64,000 bases of DNA from Pseudomonas oryzihabitans (GCF_014522265.1 NZ_CP017024.1:3074001-3138000), one strand, 5' to 3'; shown: positions 21,363 to 30,922, counted from the first letter of the stretch. Made by a program: numbers and translations. Notes: generated from the letters alone by a model not told the origin.

Positions 21363-22214
21363 ATGAGCAAGATCATCGCCTGTATCGACGGCTCGCCCCT
21401 GGCGGGCAGCGTCTGCGACCACAGCGCTTGGCTGGCCCACCGCCTAACGCTACCCATCACCCTGCTGCATGTCCTGGAACGCAGCCTCTATCCGAGCTCA
21501 CCCGACACCAGCGGCGCCATCGGTCTCGGCTCGCGCGAGCACCTGCTCGAAGAGCTGGCCCGCCTGGACGAGCAGCGTGCCCGTCTGGCGCGGGCTGACG
21601 GCGCGGCGCTGCTGGATGGGGCTCTGCAGCGGTTGCGCGAGCGAGGCATGGCGGCGGTCCCAACGACGCTCCAGCGCCATGACTATCTGGCGGATACCCT
21701 GCACGAGCTGGAGGCGGAGCTGGGTGTGCTGGTGATCGGCAAGCGCGGGCAGCATTCTGGCAGTCGTGGCATCGGCAGCCAGCTGGAAACGGTGGTGCGG
21801 ACGCTGCACAAACCCATCCTGGTCTGCGCTACCGACTTCACCGAGCCCCGGCGCTTTCTGGTCGCCTACGATGGCAGCGAAGCCACCCATCAGGGCTTGT
21901 TGCGTGTCGCGAAGAGCCTGCTGTTGTCTGGGCTCGAAGGCGAGATCCTGCAGGTCGGCGACGCCACTCCGGCCCGGCTGGCCGGACTGGAAGCCGCCGC
22001 GGATCTCTTGAGGTCCTGTGGCAGTGTGGTGACGACGCAGCTCGTTCCCGGGCATCCGGAAGAGGTGATTCCCAATCGGGTCCAGGCTACCCGGGCCGAT
22101 CTGCTGGTGATGGGCGCCTACAGCCATTCCGCCGCCAGGCGCTTCCTGTTGGGCAGTCAGACCTCTCACATGCTGCGGCACACCGACATCAACATCCTGG
22201 TACTGCGCGCCTGA
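21363..22214 (+). CDS. Universal stress protein, tandem UspA domains
   Basis: Cytosolic protein of 283 residues with two Usp domains (about 1-150 and 155-283). The first starts MSKIIACIDGSPLAGSV and has 'LVIGKRGQHSGSRGIGSQLETV'; the second has 'RFLVAYDGSEAT' and ends 'LLVMGAYSHSAARRFLLGSQT...ILVLRA'. The ATP-binding pattern G-2x-G-9x-G-S/T is visible in both halves. It follows the SulP gene by 12 bp with a good ribosome-binding site (gaggaga), so the two are co-transcribed. The last 26 bases overlap the 3' end of the convergent LysR gene. Confidence 0.9.
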   Translation: MSKIIACIDGSPLAGSVCDHSAWLAHRLTLPITLLHVLERSLYPSSPDTSGAIGLGSREHLLEELARLDEQRARLARADGAALLDGALQRLRERGMAAVPTTLQRHDYLADTLHELEAELGVLVIGKRGQHSGSRGIGSQLETVVRTLHKPILVCATDFTEPRRFLVAYDGSEATHQGLLRVAKSLLLSGLEGEILQVGDATPARLAGLEAAADLLRSCGSVVTTQLVPGHPEEVIPNRVQATRADLLVMGAYSHSAARRFLLGSQTSHMLRHTDINILVLRA

Positions 22215-23166
22215 GCGCGCGGCCCTGGTCAGGATCGCGACCAGGGCCCTGGCCGGATTTCGGCTGCAAGGCCTGTTCGAGAAAGTCGATGAAGGCCCGC
22301 ACCTTGCCGGTCAGTGCCGAGCGTTCGGCGACGCAGGCATAGATATCCATGGCTTCCGACCGGGCCGACGTGACGCCCTGGCCCTCTGCGCCGAACAGCG
22401 GTACCAGCTGCCCGCCCTCGATCAGCGGCAGGGCGACGAAGTCCGCCAGGCGCGCGATGCCACCACCGTTCACCGCGATCTGCGCCAGCATGTCGATGTC
22501 GTCGCAGACGAAGCCGGGGCGCGTGGCCGCCTCGAAGACCTGGCCGTCGCGCTCGAACCGCCAGGGCAGATAGCGACCGTCGGTAGGGTAGCGAAACAGC
22601 AGGCAGGCGTGCTGCTGCAGGTCTTCCGGAGTGTGTGGCGTGCCCGCGTGCGCCAGATACGCGGGCGCCGCGCAGAACAGGAAGGCGCGGGACGCGATGC
22701 GCCGGGCGACCAGGCTGTCGCTGAGCTGCGCCTTGATCCTCAGGCTGACGTCTATCTGTTCCAGGCGATGATCCAGGCGCCGATCGGAGCCGATCAGTTC
22801 GATGTCGATGCCGGGATAGCGGCGCTTGAATGTCGGCAGCAGCGGCGCCAGCAGATGCCGGCCGAAGGCGGCGGTGGTCGCCACTCGCAGCGCGCCCTGG
22901 GGTTCGCTTTCCAGGGTCACCGACTGGGCGGCGCTCTCGACCTCCTGCGGGATGTACCGGACCTTGTCGAAATAGCGGGCGCCGCTTTCCGTCATGGCCA
23001 GGCGGCGCGTGGTCCGCGACAGCAGGCGCACGCCCAGATGGGCCTCCAGCCGGGTCAGGCTCTGACTCACCGCGGCCGCACTCAGGCCCAGGCCGCGGGC
23101 AGCCCCGGCGATGCTGCCGGCTTCCACGACCTTGATGTAGGTACTGATCAAACCCAGGATGTCCAC
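22189..23166 (-). CDS. LysR family transcriptional regulator
   Basis: Regulator of 325 residues. The helix-turn-helix is at about 18-38 (GSIAGAARGLGLSAAAVSQS LTRLE split), followed by the linker helix and a substrate-binding domain typical of the AaeR/DsdC-like group (LRVATTAAFGRHLLAPLLPTF). The last 20 residues (after QALQPK) are read across a strong hairpin and the 3' end of the usp gene and are probably not conserved. It is divergent from the DUF2798 gene 118 bp away, which is a likely target. Confidence 0.85.
   Translation of the reverse strand: MDILGLISTYIKVVEAGSIAGAARGLGLSAAAVSQSLTRLEAHLGVRLLSRTTRRLAMTESGARYFDKVRYIPQEVESAAQSVTLESEPQGALRVATTAAFGRHLLAPLLPTFKRRYPGIDIELIGSDRRLDHRLEQIDVSLRIKAQLSDSLVARRIASRAFLFCAAPAYLAHAGTPHTPEDLQQHACLLFRYPTDGRYLPWRFERDGQVFEAATRPGFVCDDIDMLAQIAVNGGGIARLADFVALPLIEGGQLVPLFGAEGQGVTSARSEAMDIYACVAERSALTGKVRAFIDFLEQALQPKSGQGPGRDPDQGRALRRAVPGC
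22221..22248 (+). terminator. Hairpin at the convergent usp / LysR ends
   Basis: GGCCCTGGTC and GACCAGGGCC form a perfect 10-bp stem with an 8-base loop, starting 6 bp after the usp stop and lying inside the last codons of the LysR gene. No T-run follows, so it may be a weak or factor-assisted terminator for the SulP-Usp transcript. Confidence 0.45.
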
Positions 23167-23283
23167 GAGATTCCTGTCGGTGTATTCGTTGATTTCTGTT
23201 GAAGGTGAACCAACGACGAGGCGGCTACCGGCCGGTTCCGGTGCTTGTTAGCTTGGCCTCGCTCATCCACCAGAGACTAGCCG

Positions 23284-23544
23284 ATGAATTCCCAGACTCC
23301 AGCGCTTCCCGCCAGACGACGCCTGCCCAAGGGTGTGACGCCCTATGTGTTTGCGCTCTATATGTCGACCATCATGGCCTTGCTGATGTGCCTGGTGATC
23401 ACCCTGGCTGAGTTCGGGTTCGATGCCCATTACTTGAGGAATGTGATGAATGCCTATCAGGTGGCGATGCCTTCGGCGTTCGTCTGCGTGTTGCTGGTGC
23501 GACCGCTGGTGGCGCGACTGGTCGCCCTGACCGTACAGGCCTGA
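23284..23544 (+). CDS. DUF2798 family small membrane protein
   Basis: Protein of 86 residues with two membrane segments (VFALYMSTIMALLMCLVITLA and VAMPSAFVCVLLVRPLVARLV) that match the DUF2798 layout, including a conserved-looking Pro between the segments. Function unknown; such genes often sit beside LysR or AraC regulators and exporters. It is divergent from the LysR gene at 22189-23166 and likely under its control. Confidence 0.75.
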   Translation: MNSQTPALPARRRLPKGVTPYVFALYMSTIMALLMCLVITLAEFGFDAHYLRNVMNAYQVAMPSAFVCVLLVRPLVARLVALTVQA

Positions 23545-23578
23545 GGCGTCCGCTGTGGCGCTCGCCGCTGTTCGTCGA

Positions 23579-24223
23579 TTACCCGCGTTCGCGCCGGGCC
23601 AGCCAGACCAGGACCGCGAGCCAGCAGACGCCCGCGGCGTAATTGAGGCGCTGGTACAGGCCGAAGCCCTGGCCGTCGGTGACCGCTCCGGCCATCAGGG
23701 CCGCGGTGACCAGCGCCATGCCGGTACAGAGGATCGAGAAGCAGGCAAAGCCCGGCGAGGCCAGCAGGCGCCTGCCGAGCCAGCCCCAGAGTGCGCTGGC
23801 GAGGGTCAGCGACAGGAACATCACCAGGCCCGCCAGGTTGTGCAGCGCTTGCGAGCGCGACGGCTGCACCGGGGCGCAGCCCTGGTCGCACGGAAAAAGC
23901 CCGGTGGCGAAGCTGGCCAGGCCATGCAGCAGGATCAGGGCTGCACTCAGGCAGGCCAAGCGCGATCTGCGAAAGCGCCGGACCAGACCCAGGCCGACCA
24001 GCACGAAGAGCACTCCGAGCGGCATGTTGTTGATCCAGGCGGAAAAGCCCTGCGTGGGGGCATCGACTGCACCCAGCCGACTCAAGGCATGGTCCATATG
24101 GCTATAGCCGGGATAGGCCAGGGCGGTCAGTCCTACACCGATCGCCAACCAGACAGGAATCACCAGACCCATGCCCAGCAGAACCCGGTCGGTCCTGTTC
24201 AAGGTGGACGTCCTCGTCATCAT
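23579..24223 (-). CDS. DUF998 family membrane protein
   Basis: Integral membrane protein of 214 residues with about six membrane segments. The family features are present: 'YPGYSHMDHALSRLGAVDAP' in the first loop, 'GLFPCDQGC' in the central loop, and 'LHNLAGLVMFLSL'. Role unknown. It converges with the DUF2798 gene and the two stops lie 35 bp apart. Confidence 0.8.
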   Translation of the reverse strand: MMTRTSTLNRTDRVLLGMGLVIPVWLAIGVGLTALAYPGYSHMDHALSRLGAVDAPTQGFSAWINNMPLGVLFVLVGLGLVRRFRRSRLACLSAALILLHGLASFATGLFPCDQGCAPVQPSRSQALHNLAGLVMFLSLTLASALWGWLGRRLLASPGFACFSILCTGMALVTAALMAGAVTDGQGFGLYQRLNYAAGVCWLAVLVWLARRERG

Positions 24224-24353
24224 GGCGCGCGCTTCCTGGGTCTCGAGATCCGCTCATGCTAGGAGGCGCTGGCGGCGAGCGTTACCGATTTTTTTGCAAG
24301 GCAGCTTGCCCAGGCGTCATCCTGTGCCGTTCCGCTGCCAAGGATGACCGCTG

Positions 24354-25223
24354 ATGACTAGACGCCTGCCCAGCACCACGGCGCTGGTGGCCCTGGAAGC
24401 GGCCGCCCGCCATCTCAGTTTCGCCAAGGCCGCGCAGGAGCTGGCACTGAGTGAGGGCGCGATCAGCCGGCAGATCGCCAAGCTGTAGGCTGCTCTGGGC
24501 GTCCGGTTGTTCAATCGGGTCGGCAATCGCGTCGAGCTTTCCGCCGCCGGTGCCGGCTATGCCACTCATATGCGCACTGCGCTCGCCGACATCGAGCGCC
24601 ATACCCAGCAACTGATCGCCCAGGCCCGCGGCGCCACGGCACTGGAAATCGGCGTTATCCCGACCCTGGCCGGTCGCTGGCTGATTCCCCTGCTGGCGCG
24701 CTTCCGCGAGCGCCATCCGGACATCGAGGTCAACCTCCGTGAGCGGACGCAGCCCTTTGCCCTGGAAGACAGCGGTCTGCATGCCGCGATCAACTACGAG
24801 CATCCGAGCTGGCAGAGCCTGAGGGTGCAACGGCTGTTCGAGGCGCAACTGGTGGCGGTCTGTCATCCCCGTCTGGCTGACCAGCCTCCCGTCAGTCTGC
24901 CGCTGTTGCACAAGCGGGAGAGCCCGCACAGCTGGACCCGCTATGCCGCACTTGCAGGGCTATCCCTGGGCGCCCCGACGGCTGGCCCCACCTATGATCG
25001 TTACTCGCTGCTGATCGAGGCCGCCAAGGCCGGCTTCGGCATGGCCCTGGTACCTGAGCACTACATCGAGGAAGAGCTGGTCGCCGGGCGGCTCCAGGCG
25101 CCGTGGCCGGTCCTGCCGGAACTGCGCGAACGCTATGTGCTGGTCACCCGTCCAGCGGAGGAGAGCGATCCGGCGCTGGCAAACTTCGAGCGGTGGTTGC
25201 TGGAAGAGGCGAGAGTGAGGTGA
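24354..25223 (+). pseudogene. LysR family regulator (GcvA-like) interrupted by an in-frame TAG
   Basis: The reading frame from the ATG at 24354 encodes the LysR helix-turn-helix (LSFAKAAQELALSEGAISRQI) and then meets TAG at 24486-24488 where the family has Glu (usually 'L E' after the recognition helix; here KL-stop-AALGVRLFNR). The frame is open again to 25223 and carries a full effector domain (ALEIGVIPTLAGRWLIPLLARF, 'YSLLIEAAKAGFGMALVP'), 289 codons in all. One G-to-T change explains the stop. Unlike the other broken genes here it is not in a homopolymer, so it may be a real nonsense mutation. A shorter product from an internal start would lack the DNA-binding part. Confidence 0.8.
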
Positions 25224-25236
25224 AAGAAATCCAGCC

Positions 25237-25413
25237 GTAGGTTGGGCCGAGACAGCTCCACCGTCGAAGCCCGACGATTCAGCGTTCATCCGACAGGTGT
25301 TGGGCTTCGCTGCGCTCGGCCCAACCTACCTTCTGTGCCGCGTTTTCCTTCCCGCTGCAAGTCCATCCCAGGCGCCCCTCTCCCTTGGGGAGAGGGGCGG
25401 GGTGAGGGGAACG
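25237..25413. repeat. Dispersed intergenic repeat: inverted-repeat module plus GC-rich module
   Basis: gtaggttgggccgag (25237-25251) pairs perfectly with ctcggcccaacctac (25315-25329), closing a palindrome of about 93 bp. It is followed by the 'cccctctcccttggggagag' module (25377-25413). Both modules recur at 405, 32784-33400, 43767-44060 and 56968-57131. The element fills the gap between the LysR gene and the chemoreceptor stop and could act as a transcription barrier for both. Confidence 0.75.
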
Positions 25414-25427
25414 AGCGTCCGTCAGGA

Positions 25428-27341
25428 TCACACCTTGAAGCGCGCCGTCATCTCCTGCAGGCGTACGCCGATGCGGGCCAGCTCCATGCTCGAGGAAGCC
25501 GTCTCTTCACTGGCGGCGGCGGTCTGATCGGAGATGTCGCGGACGTTGGTGACATTGCGGCTGATCTCTTCGCCAGCCGAACTCTGCTGCTCGGCGGCGC
25601 AGGCGATCTGTTCGTTCATCGACTCGATGTCCTTCACCGAGCGGGTGATGCGCTTGAGCATCTCGCCCGCCTCGCGCGACAGGCCGACGCTGCTTTCGGT
25701 CAGTTGCACATTGTGGTCGAGCACCGTGCCCATGCGGTCGGTGCTCTGATGCAGACCGGTGATGAGCTGAGCGATCTCGTCCGTCGAGGAGCGGGTGCGC
25801 TGGGCCAGACCGCGGACCTCGTCGGCGACCACGGCGAAGCCGCGTCCCGCCTCGCCGGCGCGGGCGGCTTCGATGGCGGCATTGAGCGCCAGCAGATTGG
25901 TCTGCTCGGAAACCGCCTTGATCACGTCGAGCACGCCGCCGATGCTGTCGGCATGGCCGCGCAGGGTGGCCATGGCCGTCTTGGTCGATTCCATTTCCCG
26001 GGCCAGCACCTCGATCTGGTCGACCGCCTTGCTCACCGACTGCTCGCCCTGCAGGGCCTGGTGACTGGCTTCCAGCGCGGACTTGGCCGCGTTCCCGGCG
26101 TTGCGCGCCACCTCGTGGGTGGTGGCGGTCATCTCCTGCATGGCGGTGGCGATCTGGTCGGTCTCGACCTTTTGCGCTTGCACGCCAGCGCTGGTCTGTT
26201 CGGTGACCGCCGACAGCTGCTCGGCGGCACTGGCCACCTGGACCACACCGTCGCGTACCTCGCCGATCAGGCGGCGCAGGTTGCCGGTCATGCCTTGCAT
26301 GCTGGTCTGCAGGGCGCCCAGTTCATCCTTGCGGGTGACCTGCTGCTGATGGGTGAAATCACCGTTGGCGACCTGCTCGGCCAAGGCCACGGTGTCCTGC
26401 AAGGGCTTGACGATGGAACGGGTGATCAGCCAGGCACAGGCCAGGCCCAGGGCGATGGCGACGGCCAGCCAGATCAGCAGCAGCTGACGGGCACCGGCCA
26501 CGTCGGCCGTGCGGAATTCCTGCTGGATGCCGGTGAGCTTGTCGGCGATGCCGAGCAGGGTGGTGATGGTCGTGGTGATACCGCCCTGCGCCTGATCCAC
26601 CTGCGCCTGCGCGGCCACCAGCTGATCGAGACGCTGCCCGTAGCCGGAGATTTCACCGACGAGCTTTTGCACGGTCTCGGTCGACAACGCCGTGGCGCCG
26701 AGCGCCTTGGCCTGGGTGAGGGCGGTATTGACTGAGGTGCGCGCGGTCTGCTCGCTGTCCTTGCCGGGTGCGGTGGCGTAGCCACGGAAATCGACCCTCA
26801 TCCGCTGCACACCGATGAAGAGCGTCGCCAGCTGCTGGCGATCGGCAGGACGACCGGTCTCGCCATTCGCCTCTTCGGCCAATGTCAGCAACTGGGCATT
26901 GGCTGCCTCTGCCGCGCTGCTGGCGATCTTGCGGATGGATTCCCGCTCGCGGGTGGCGGTGATCGTCTGGTTGTAGAACTCGCGATAGCGTTTGAGCGCG
27001 GCCCCGGCCTCGTCTAGCAAGGCCTTGTTCGCCGGCGAGTTGAAGTGTGGAAGGATGGCCTGCAGCTGGCCTTCGGTCTTGTCCAGGGCGGCAAGCCACT
27101 TGGCCGCCTGGGCGTCATCGGCCTTGGTGAAATACACCAGCCGTTCGATGCGCATGTCGCGGGCCAGGGTGCTGTAGCCGGCGATATCGTTCATGCGCTC
27201 GCTGCGATCGCGCAGGGTATCGGTGGCCGACCAGCCGGTGTAGGCCACCAGCAGGATCATGCCGATGAGCAGGGCGAAGCCAAGGCCCAGCTTGGCCCTG
27301 ACGCTTATATTGCTTAATGGATTCCAGCCAACTTGCTGCAT
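25428..27341 (-). CDS. Methyl-accepting chemotaxis protein with HBM-type sensor
   Basis: Chemoreceptor of 637 residues. Membrane segment one at about 19-37, a long helical periplasmic domain (about 45-280) with the size and composition of the helical bimodular (HBM) sensor known from McpS of P. putida, membrane segment two at about 286-306, HAMP at about 308-360 and signalling domain with hairpin tip '[20 protein letters not shown]' (478-497). HBM receptors typically sense TCA-cycle or other organic acids, but the ligand residues cannot be assigned here. ATG at 27341 gives the family's usual start; upstream in-frame codons are Arg/Ser-rich and unlike protein. No C-terminal pentapeptide. Confidence 0.9.
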   Translation of the reverse strand: MQQVGWNPLSNISVRAKLGLGFALLIGMILLVAYTGWSATDTLRDRSERMNDIAGYSTLARDMRIERLVYFTKADDAQAAKWLAALDKTEGQLQAILPHFNSPANKALLDEAGAALKRYREFYNQTITATRERESIRKIASSAAEAANAQLLTLAEEANGETGRPADRQQLATLFIGVQRMRVDFRGYATAPGKDSEQTARTSVNTALTQAKALGATALSTETVQKLVGEISGYGQRLDQLVAAQAQVDQAQGGITTTITTLLGIADKLTGIQQEFRTADVAGARQLLLIWLAVAIALGLACAWLITRSIVKPLQDTVALAEQVANGDFTHQQQVTRKDELGALQTSMQGMTGNLRRLIGEVRDGVVQVASAAEQLSAVTEQTSAGVQAQKVETDQIATAMQEMTATTHEVARNAGNAAKSALEASHQALQGEQSVSKAVDQIEVLAREMESTKTAMATLRGHADSIGGVLDVIKAVSEQTNLLALNAAIEAARAGEAGRGFAVVADEVRGLAQRTRSSTDEIAQLITGLHQSTDRMGTVLDHNVQLTESSVGLSREAGEMLKRITRSVKDIESMNEQIACAAEQQSSAGEEISRNVTNVRDISDQTAAASEETASSSMELARIGVRLQEMTARFKV

Positions 27342-27811
27342 GTGGACTACCTGGATAGCGGAGCGTTGGAAGGTGCGGGCCTGGAGACCTCGCGCCTCGT
27401 GCTTCGCGGTTACGGCAGCCTCTTTCGATTCGTCAACCGCCCGGCAGGACCGGTCGGTGCGAAGGGGCGCTTGGCCGCTGGTGCGGGTAACCACGGATTG
27501 GCCCCAAGGAATCGTCGGGTCTTTGGCGCTCGATCCGCCACCGCGCCGAGGGGATGGCAGGCGACAGCGAGGGCTCAAGGACGGGCATATCCATGGCTAC
27601 GATTCTTAAGGCCTGCTTAATAGAACGCGAATCGCCGTAATATTCGAATCTGGACGATAGGCTGCGTGATTACCTGGATATTCGGCAGTATCCGGAGTAA
27701 TCACATGTCGTATCTGTTTGTTTTTACTGGGTTTTCCCGTCTATTAGTTTGACGATATGAGTGGTGGATTGAGGGTCCGGAGAGGACGGGGTATTTCCTT
27801 CGGCCGCAATG
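27342..27811. other. Non-coding gap of 470 bp, partly A/T-rich
   Basis: Separates the chemoreceptor start from the acetolactate synthase terminator. The first 250 bp are GC-rich and show no gene. From about 27600 to 27780 the DNA is clearly richer in A/T than its surroundings. It contains a hairpin (GTGATTAC/GTAATCAC, 27666-27704, with an inner GGATA/TATCC pairing). A ggag at 27694-27697 lies 7 bases before an ATG at 27705 that opens a 15-codon frame. The chemoreceptor promoter must lie here. Confidence 0.5.
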
Positions 27812-27841
27812 AAAAACGCCCCGGCCTGGAGGCCGGGGCGT
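27812..27841 (-). terminator. Rho-independent terminator of the acetolactate synthase gene
   Basis: On the minus strand, ACGCCCCGGCC-tcca-GGCCGGGGCGT forms a near-perfect stem and is followed directly by TTTTTC. It begins 25 bp after the stop codon. Confidence 0.9.
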
Positions 27842-27865
27842 CAATTGGATCGTTGGGCTAACCGA

Positions 27866-29512
27866 TCAGACCGCCGCGCTGCGTTCCTTGATGTCCTGGT
27901 GCAGGATGCGGTCGTTCTCGGAGTAGTCCACCGGGCAGTCGATGACGTGGACGCCAGGGGTGTCCAGGCAGTGCTGCACCAGCGGCGCGAAGGCGGCCGC
28001 GCTTTCCACGCGATGGCCATGGGCGCCGTAGCTTTCGGCGTAGCGGACGAAGTCCGGATTGCCGTAGTCCAGGCCGAAGTCCTCGAAGCCCATCTGCGCC
28101 TGCTTCCAGCGGATCATGCCGTAGCCGTCGTCGCGCAGGATGATGACCACCAGGTTCATCTTCAGGCGTACCGCGGTTTCCAGTTCCTGGCTGTTCATCA
28201 TGAAGCCGCCGTCGCCGCACACCGCCACGATGGGGGTGCCGGGATGCACCAGGCGCGCGGCCATGGCCGACGGCAGGCCGGCGCCCATGGTGGCCAGGGC
28301 GTTGTCCAGCAGCACCGTGTTGGGCATGTAGGCCTTGTAGTTGCGGGCGAACCAGATCTTGTAGATGCCGTTGTCCAGGGCGACGATGCCGTCGGACGGC
28401 AGCACGTTGCGCAGGTCGGCCACCAGGCGCTGCGGATAGACCGGGAAGCGGTCATCGGTGGCGCCTTCGGCGACATGGGCCTCGTTGGCTTCGCGGATGT
28501 GCAGCAGGCGGTCGAAGTCCCAGGTGGGCTGGACCTCGATGCGCTCCTTGATCTCCCAGATGGCGTTGGCGATGTCGCCGACCACCTCGACCTGGGGGAA
28601 GTACACCGGATCGACTTCGGCGGAGCGGAAGTTGATGTGGATGACCTCGGTGCCGCCCCGGGTCATGAAGAACGGCGGCTTCTCGATCACATCGTGGCCG
28701 ATGTTGACGATGAGGTCGGCGGACTCCAGGGCGCGGTGCACGAAGTCACCGGCGGAGAGGGCGGCGTTGCCCAGGAAGCGCGGGTGGCGCTCGTCGACCA
28801 CGCCCTTGCCGAGCTGGGTGGTGACGAAGGGGATGCCGGTCTTCTCGATCAGCTGCCGCAGCACCCGCGCGGTCATCTTGCGGTTGGTGCCGGCGCCCAG
28901 CACCAGCACCGGGCTGCGGGCGTTTTCCAGCTTGGAGACGGCGGCGGCGATGGCCTTGGCTTCGGCGACCGGACGACGGCTCAGGCTCGGCGGGACCGGC
29001 AGGCTCTCGGTGTGCTCGTCGGCGATGTCTTCCGGCAGTTCCAGGTGCACGGAGCCGGGCTTTTCTTCCTCGGCGAGGCGGAAGGCCTCGCGGATGCGCG
29101 ACGGGATGTTGTCGGCGGAGGCGAACTGGTGGGTGTACTTGGTGAGCGGTGCCATCATGCGGCACACGTCGAGAATCTGGAAACGCCCCTGCTTGGATTT
29201 CTTGATCGGCTTCTGGCCGGTCAGCATCAGCATCGGCATGCCGCCCAGGTAGGCGTAGGCGCCGGCGGTGACCAGGTTGGTGGCGCCTGGACCAAGGGTG
29301 GAAAGGCAGACACCGGTCTTGCCGGTGAAGCGGCCGTAGGTGGCGGCCATGAAGCCGGCGGACTGCTCGTGGCGAGTCAGGATCAGCTTGATCTGCGAGG
29401 AGCGCCGCAGGGATTCCAGCAGGTCCAGGTTCTCTTCGCCGGGAATGCCGAAGATGTATTCCACACCCTCGTTTTCCAGGCAGCGAACGACCAGATCGGA
29501 GGCCTTCATCAT
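27866..29512 (-). CDS. Acetolactate synthase, catabolic-type large subunit (thiamine diphosphate enzyme)
   Basis: Thiamine-diphosphate enzyme of 548 residues that should join two pyruvates to give 2-acetolactate. Seen: N-terminal PYR domain with 'EYIFGIPGEENLDLLESL' and catalytic Glu in 'LILTRHEQSAGFMAATYGR', 'LGPGATNLV', a central domain without a clear FAD-type insertion, and the C-terminal PP domain with the Mg-TPP motif GDGGFMMNSQELETAVRLKM. Length and the lack of an IlvH-type small subunit gene next door fit the catabolic, FAD-independent AlsS type, though no acetolactate decarboxylase gene is near. ATG at 29512 or 29509 are both possible starts. It has its own terminator, so it forms a single-gene unit. 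Confidence 0.85.
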   Translation of the reverse strand: MMKASDLVVRCLENEGVEYIFGIPGEENLDLLESLRRSSQIKLILTRHEQSAGFMAATYGRFTGKTGVCLSTLGPGATNLVTAGAYAYLGGMPMLMLTGQKPIKKSKQGRFQILDVCRMMAPLTKYTHQFASADNIPSRIREAFRLAEEEKPGSVHLELPEDIADEHTESLPVPPSLSRRPVAEAKAIAAAVSKLENARSPVLVLGAGTNRKMTARVLRQLIEKTGIPFVTTQLGKGVVDERHPRFLGNAALSAGDFVHRALESADLIVNIGHDVIEKPPFFMTRGGTEVIHINFRSAEVDPVYFPQVEVVGDIANAIWEIKERIEVQPTWDFDRLLHIREANEAHVAEGATDDRFPVYPQRLVADLRNVLPSDGIVALDNGIYKIWFARNYKAYMPNTVLLDNALATMGAGLPSAMAARLVHPGTPIVAVCGDGGFMMNSQELETAVRLKMNLVVIILRDDGYGMIRWKQAQMGFEDFGLDYGNPDFVRYAESYGAHGHRVESAAAFAPLVQHCLDTPGVHVIDCPVDYSENDRILHQDIKERSAAV

Positions 29513-29664
29513 GAGTGTCGTGTTCCTTGTAGGGTGGGTGGCGAGCGCCTGAAGCGCCTCCTCTATGAGGCGCGGCGGTCACTGTACTCAGGAACGGCGA
29601 AACATTTCAAAACAAGGAACCACCCAGTTTTACTTCTGTGACGAAAGGCCGCAGCGGAAACGAT

Positions 29665-30813
29665 TCAGGCGACGCAGCGCTGCAGCGAGGCCCGGGCGTG
29701 GCGCAGGTGCAGGCCGGCGAACAGCAGGCCCAGCGCGGCGATCACCAGGGCCGGTTGCAAGTTGCCGGCAAAATGACTGCTGGCTGCGCCGAGCAGCGGA
29801 CCGACGAGTTGGCCGCTGGCGAAGCTGGCGGTCAGCACCCCGGCATTGCGCTGCGGCGTGGCCGGTGCCAACTCGCGGCCGTACTGCATCACCAGCTGCA
29901 TGCAGGCGAGGAAAGGGCCACCGCAGAGCAGCACACCGAGGAACAGCGCCAGGCTGCCCGGCAGGAGGCAGAGCAGCACACCCGCGGCCTGCAGCCAGAG
30001 GGTGGCGATCAGCCAGCGGCGGGTATCGGTGCCCGGGCGTCTCAGGCTGACCAGCACCACGCCCAGCGCCGCCGCCAGGCCATAGCCGGGCCAGAAGAGG
30101 TCGGCCTGCCACTGGCCGTGGAAGCGGCTGGCGGCCATCTGCGAAAGGAAGGTCGCCGGCAGGATGTAGCCGACGCCTACCAGGCCATAGGCCAGGATCA
30201 AACGATTGAAGGCGGGTGAGCGCTTGGCCGGCGCCGCGGCGGTGTTGGGTAGCGGGGTGGCCGGACCGCGCCGCGGCAGCAGGGGCAGCAGGGCCAGGGT
30301 GGCCACGCTGGCAAGCAGGCCGTAGCTCAGCCACAGCTGGTTGGAATCGCCACCCAGGCGATTGCTGACCAGGGCCATTAGCCCGCTGATGAGAATGCCT
30401 ACTCCGGGCCCGGTAAAGACCAGGGCGCCCAGGCGTGGCCGGCCGGCTTCGGCGGCCAGGGGCTGGCTCAGACCGGTCACCATCACCAGTACCCAGGCGC
30501 TGGCCAGGCCGGTGCCGAAGCGCAGTAGCGCCTGGGCGGCCAGGCCATCGGCCAGCAGGGAAGCCAGGGTCAGGCCGGCGCAGAGCCAGAGTCCTCCGAC
30601 CAGACGCGCATGGGTCCGACGGGCGAAGAGCGCGTCCAGGGCGCCGAGCAGATAGCCCAGGTAGTTGGCCGCGGCCAGCAGGCTGGCGCCGGTGAGGTCG
30701 ATCTGACCCTCGGCGATCAGGTGGGGCAGGGCGGGGGTAAGGGCGAAGCGGCCGATGCCCATGGCGGTGGCCAGGGCCAGCAGGCAGGCCAGCAGGCGGG
30801 TAGTGGCGGTCAT
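29665..30813 (-). CDS. YbfB/YjiJ family MFS transporter
   Basis: Membrane transporter of 382 residues with about 12 helices, matching the YbfB/YjiJ branch of MFS: the opening 'ALATAMGIGRFALTPALPHL', 'GASLLAAANYLGYLLGAL', and 'GLVGVGYILPATFLSQMAA' in the second half. Substrate unknown. It is divergent from the LysR gene at 30923 across a 109-bp A/T-rich region, the usual arrangement in which the regulator controls the transporter. Confidence 0.85.
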   Translation of the reverse strand: MTATTRLLACLLALATAMGIGRFALTPALPHLIAEGQIDLTGASLLAAANYLGYLLGALDALFARRTHARLVGGLWLCAGLTLASLLADGLAAQALLRFGTGLASAWVLVMVTGLSQPLAAEAGRPRLGALVFTGPGVGILISGLMALVSNRLGGDSNQLWLSYGLLASVATLALLPLLPRRGPATPLPNTAAAPAKRSPAFNRLILAYGLVGVGYILPATFLSQMAASRFHGQWQADLFWPGYGLAAALGVVLVSLRRPGTDTRRWLIATLWLQAAGVLLCLLPGSLALFLGVLLCGGPFLACMQLVMQYGRELAPATPQRNAGVLTASFASGQLVGPLLGAASSHFAGNLQPALVIAALGLLFAGLHLRHARASLQRCVA

Positions 30814-30922
30814 CGCAGGACTCCAGTAGCGAGCGGATGAGTACAGCCTAGGCCTTGAAGTTGATCAATAAAAACGAATAATAGAGAAATAGATGTTCAG
30901 CTAAAGAGAAAGGTGGTGATCC

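Noticed and set aside
27705-27752. Fifteen-codon frame MSYLFVFTGFSRLLV considered as a gene
   Set aside because: It has a fair ribosome-binding site but is too short to judge from one sequence, and no gene follows it on the same strand; kept only as an observation.
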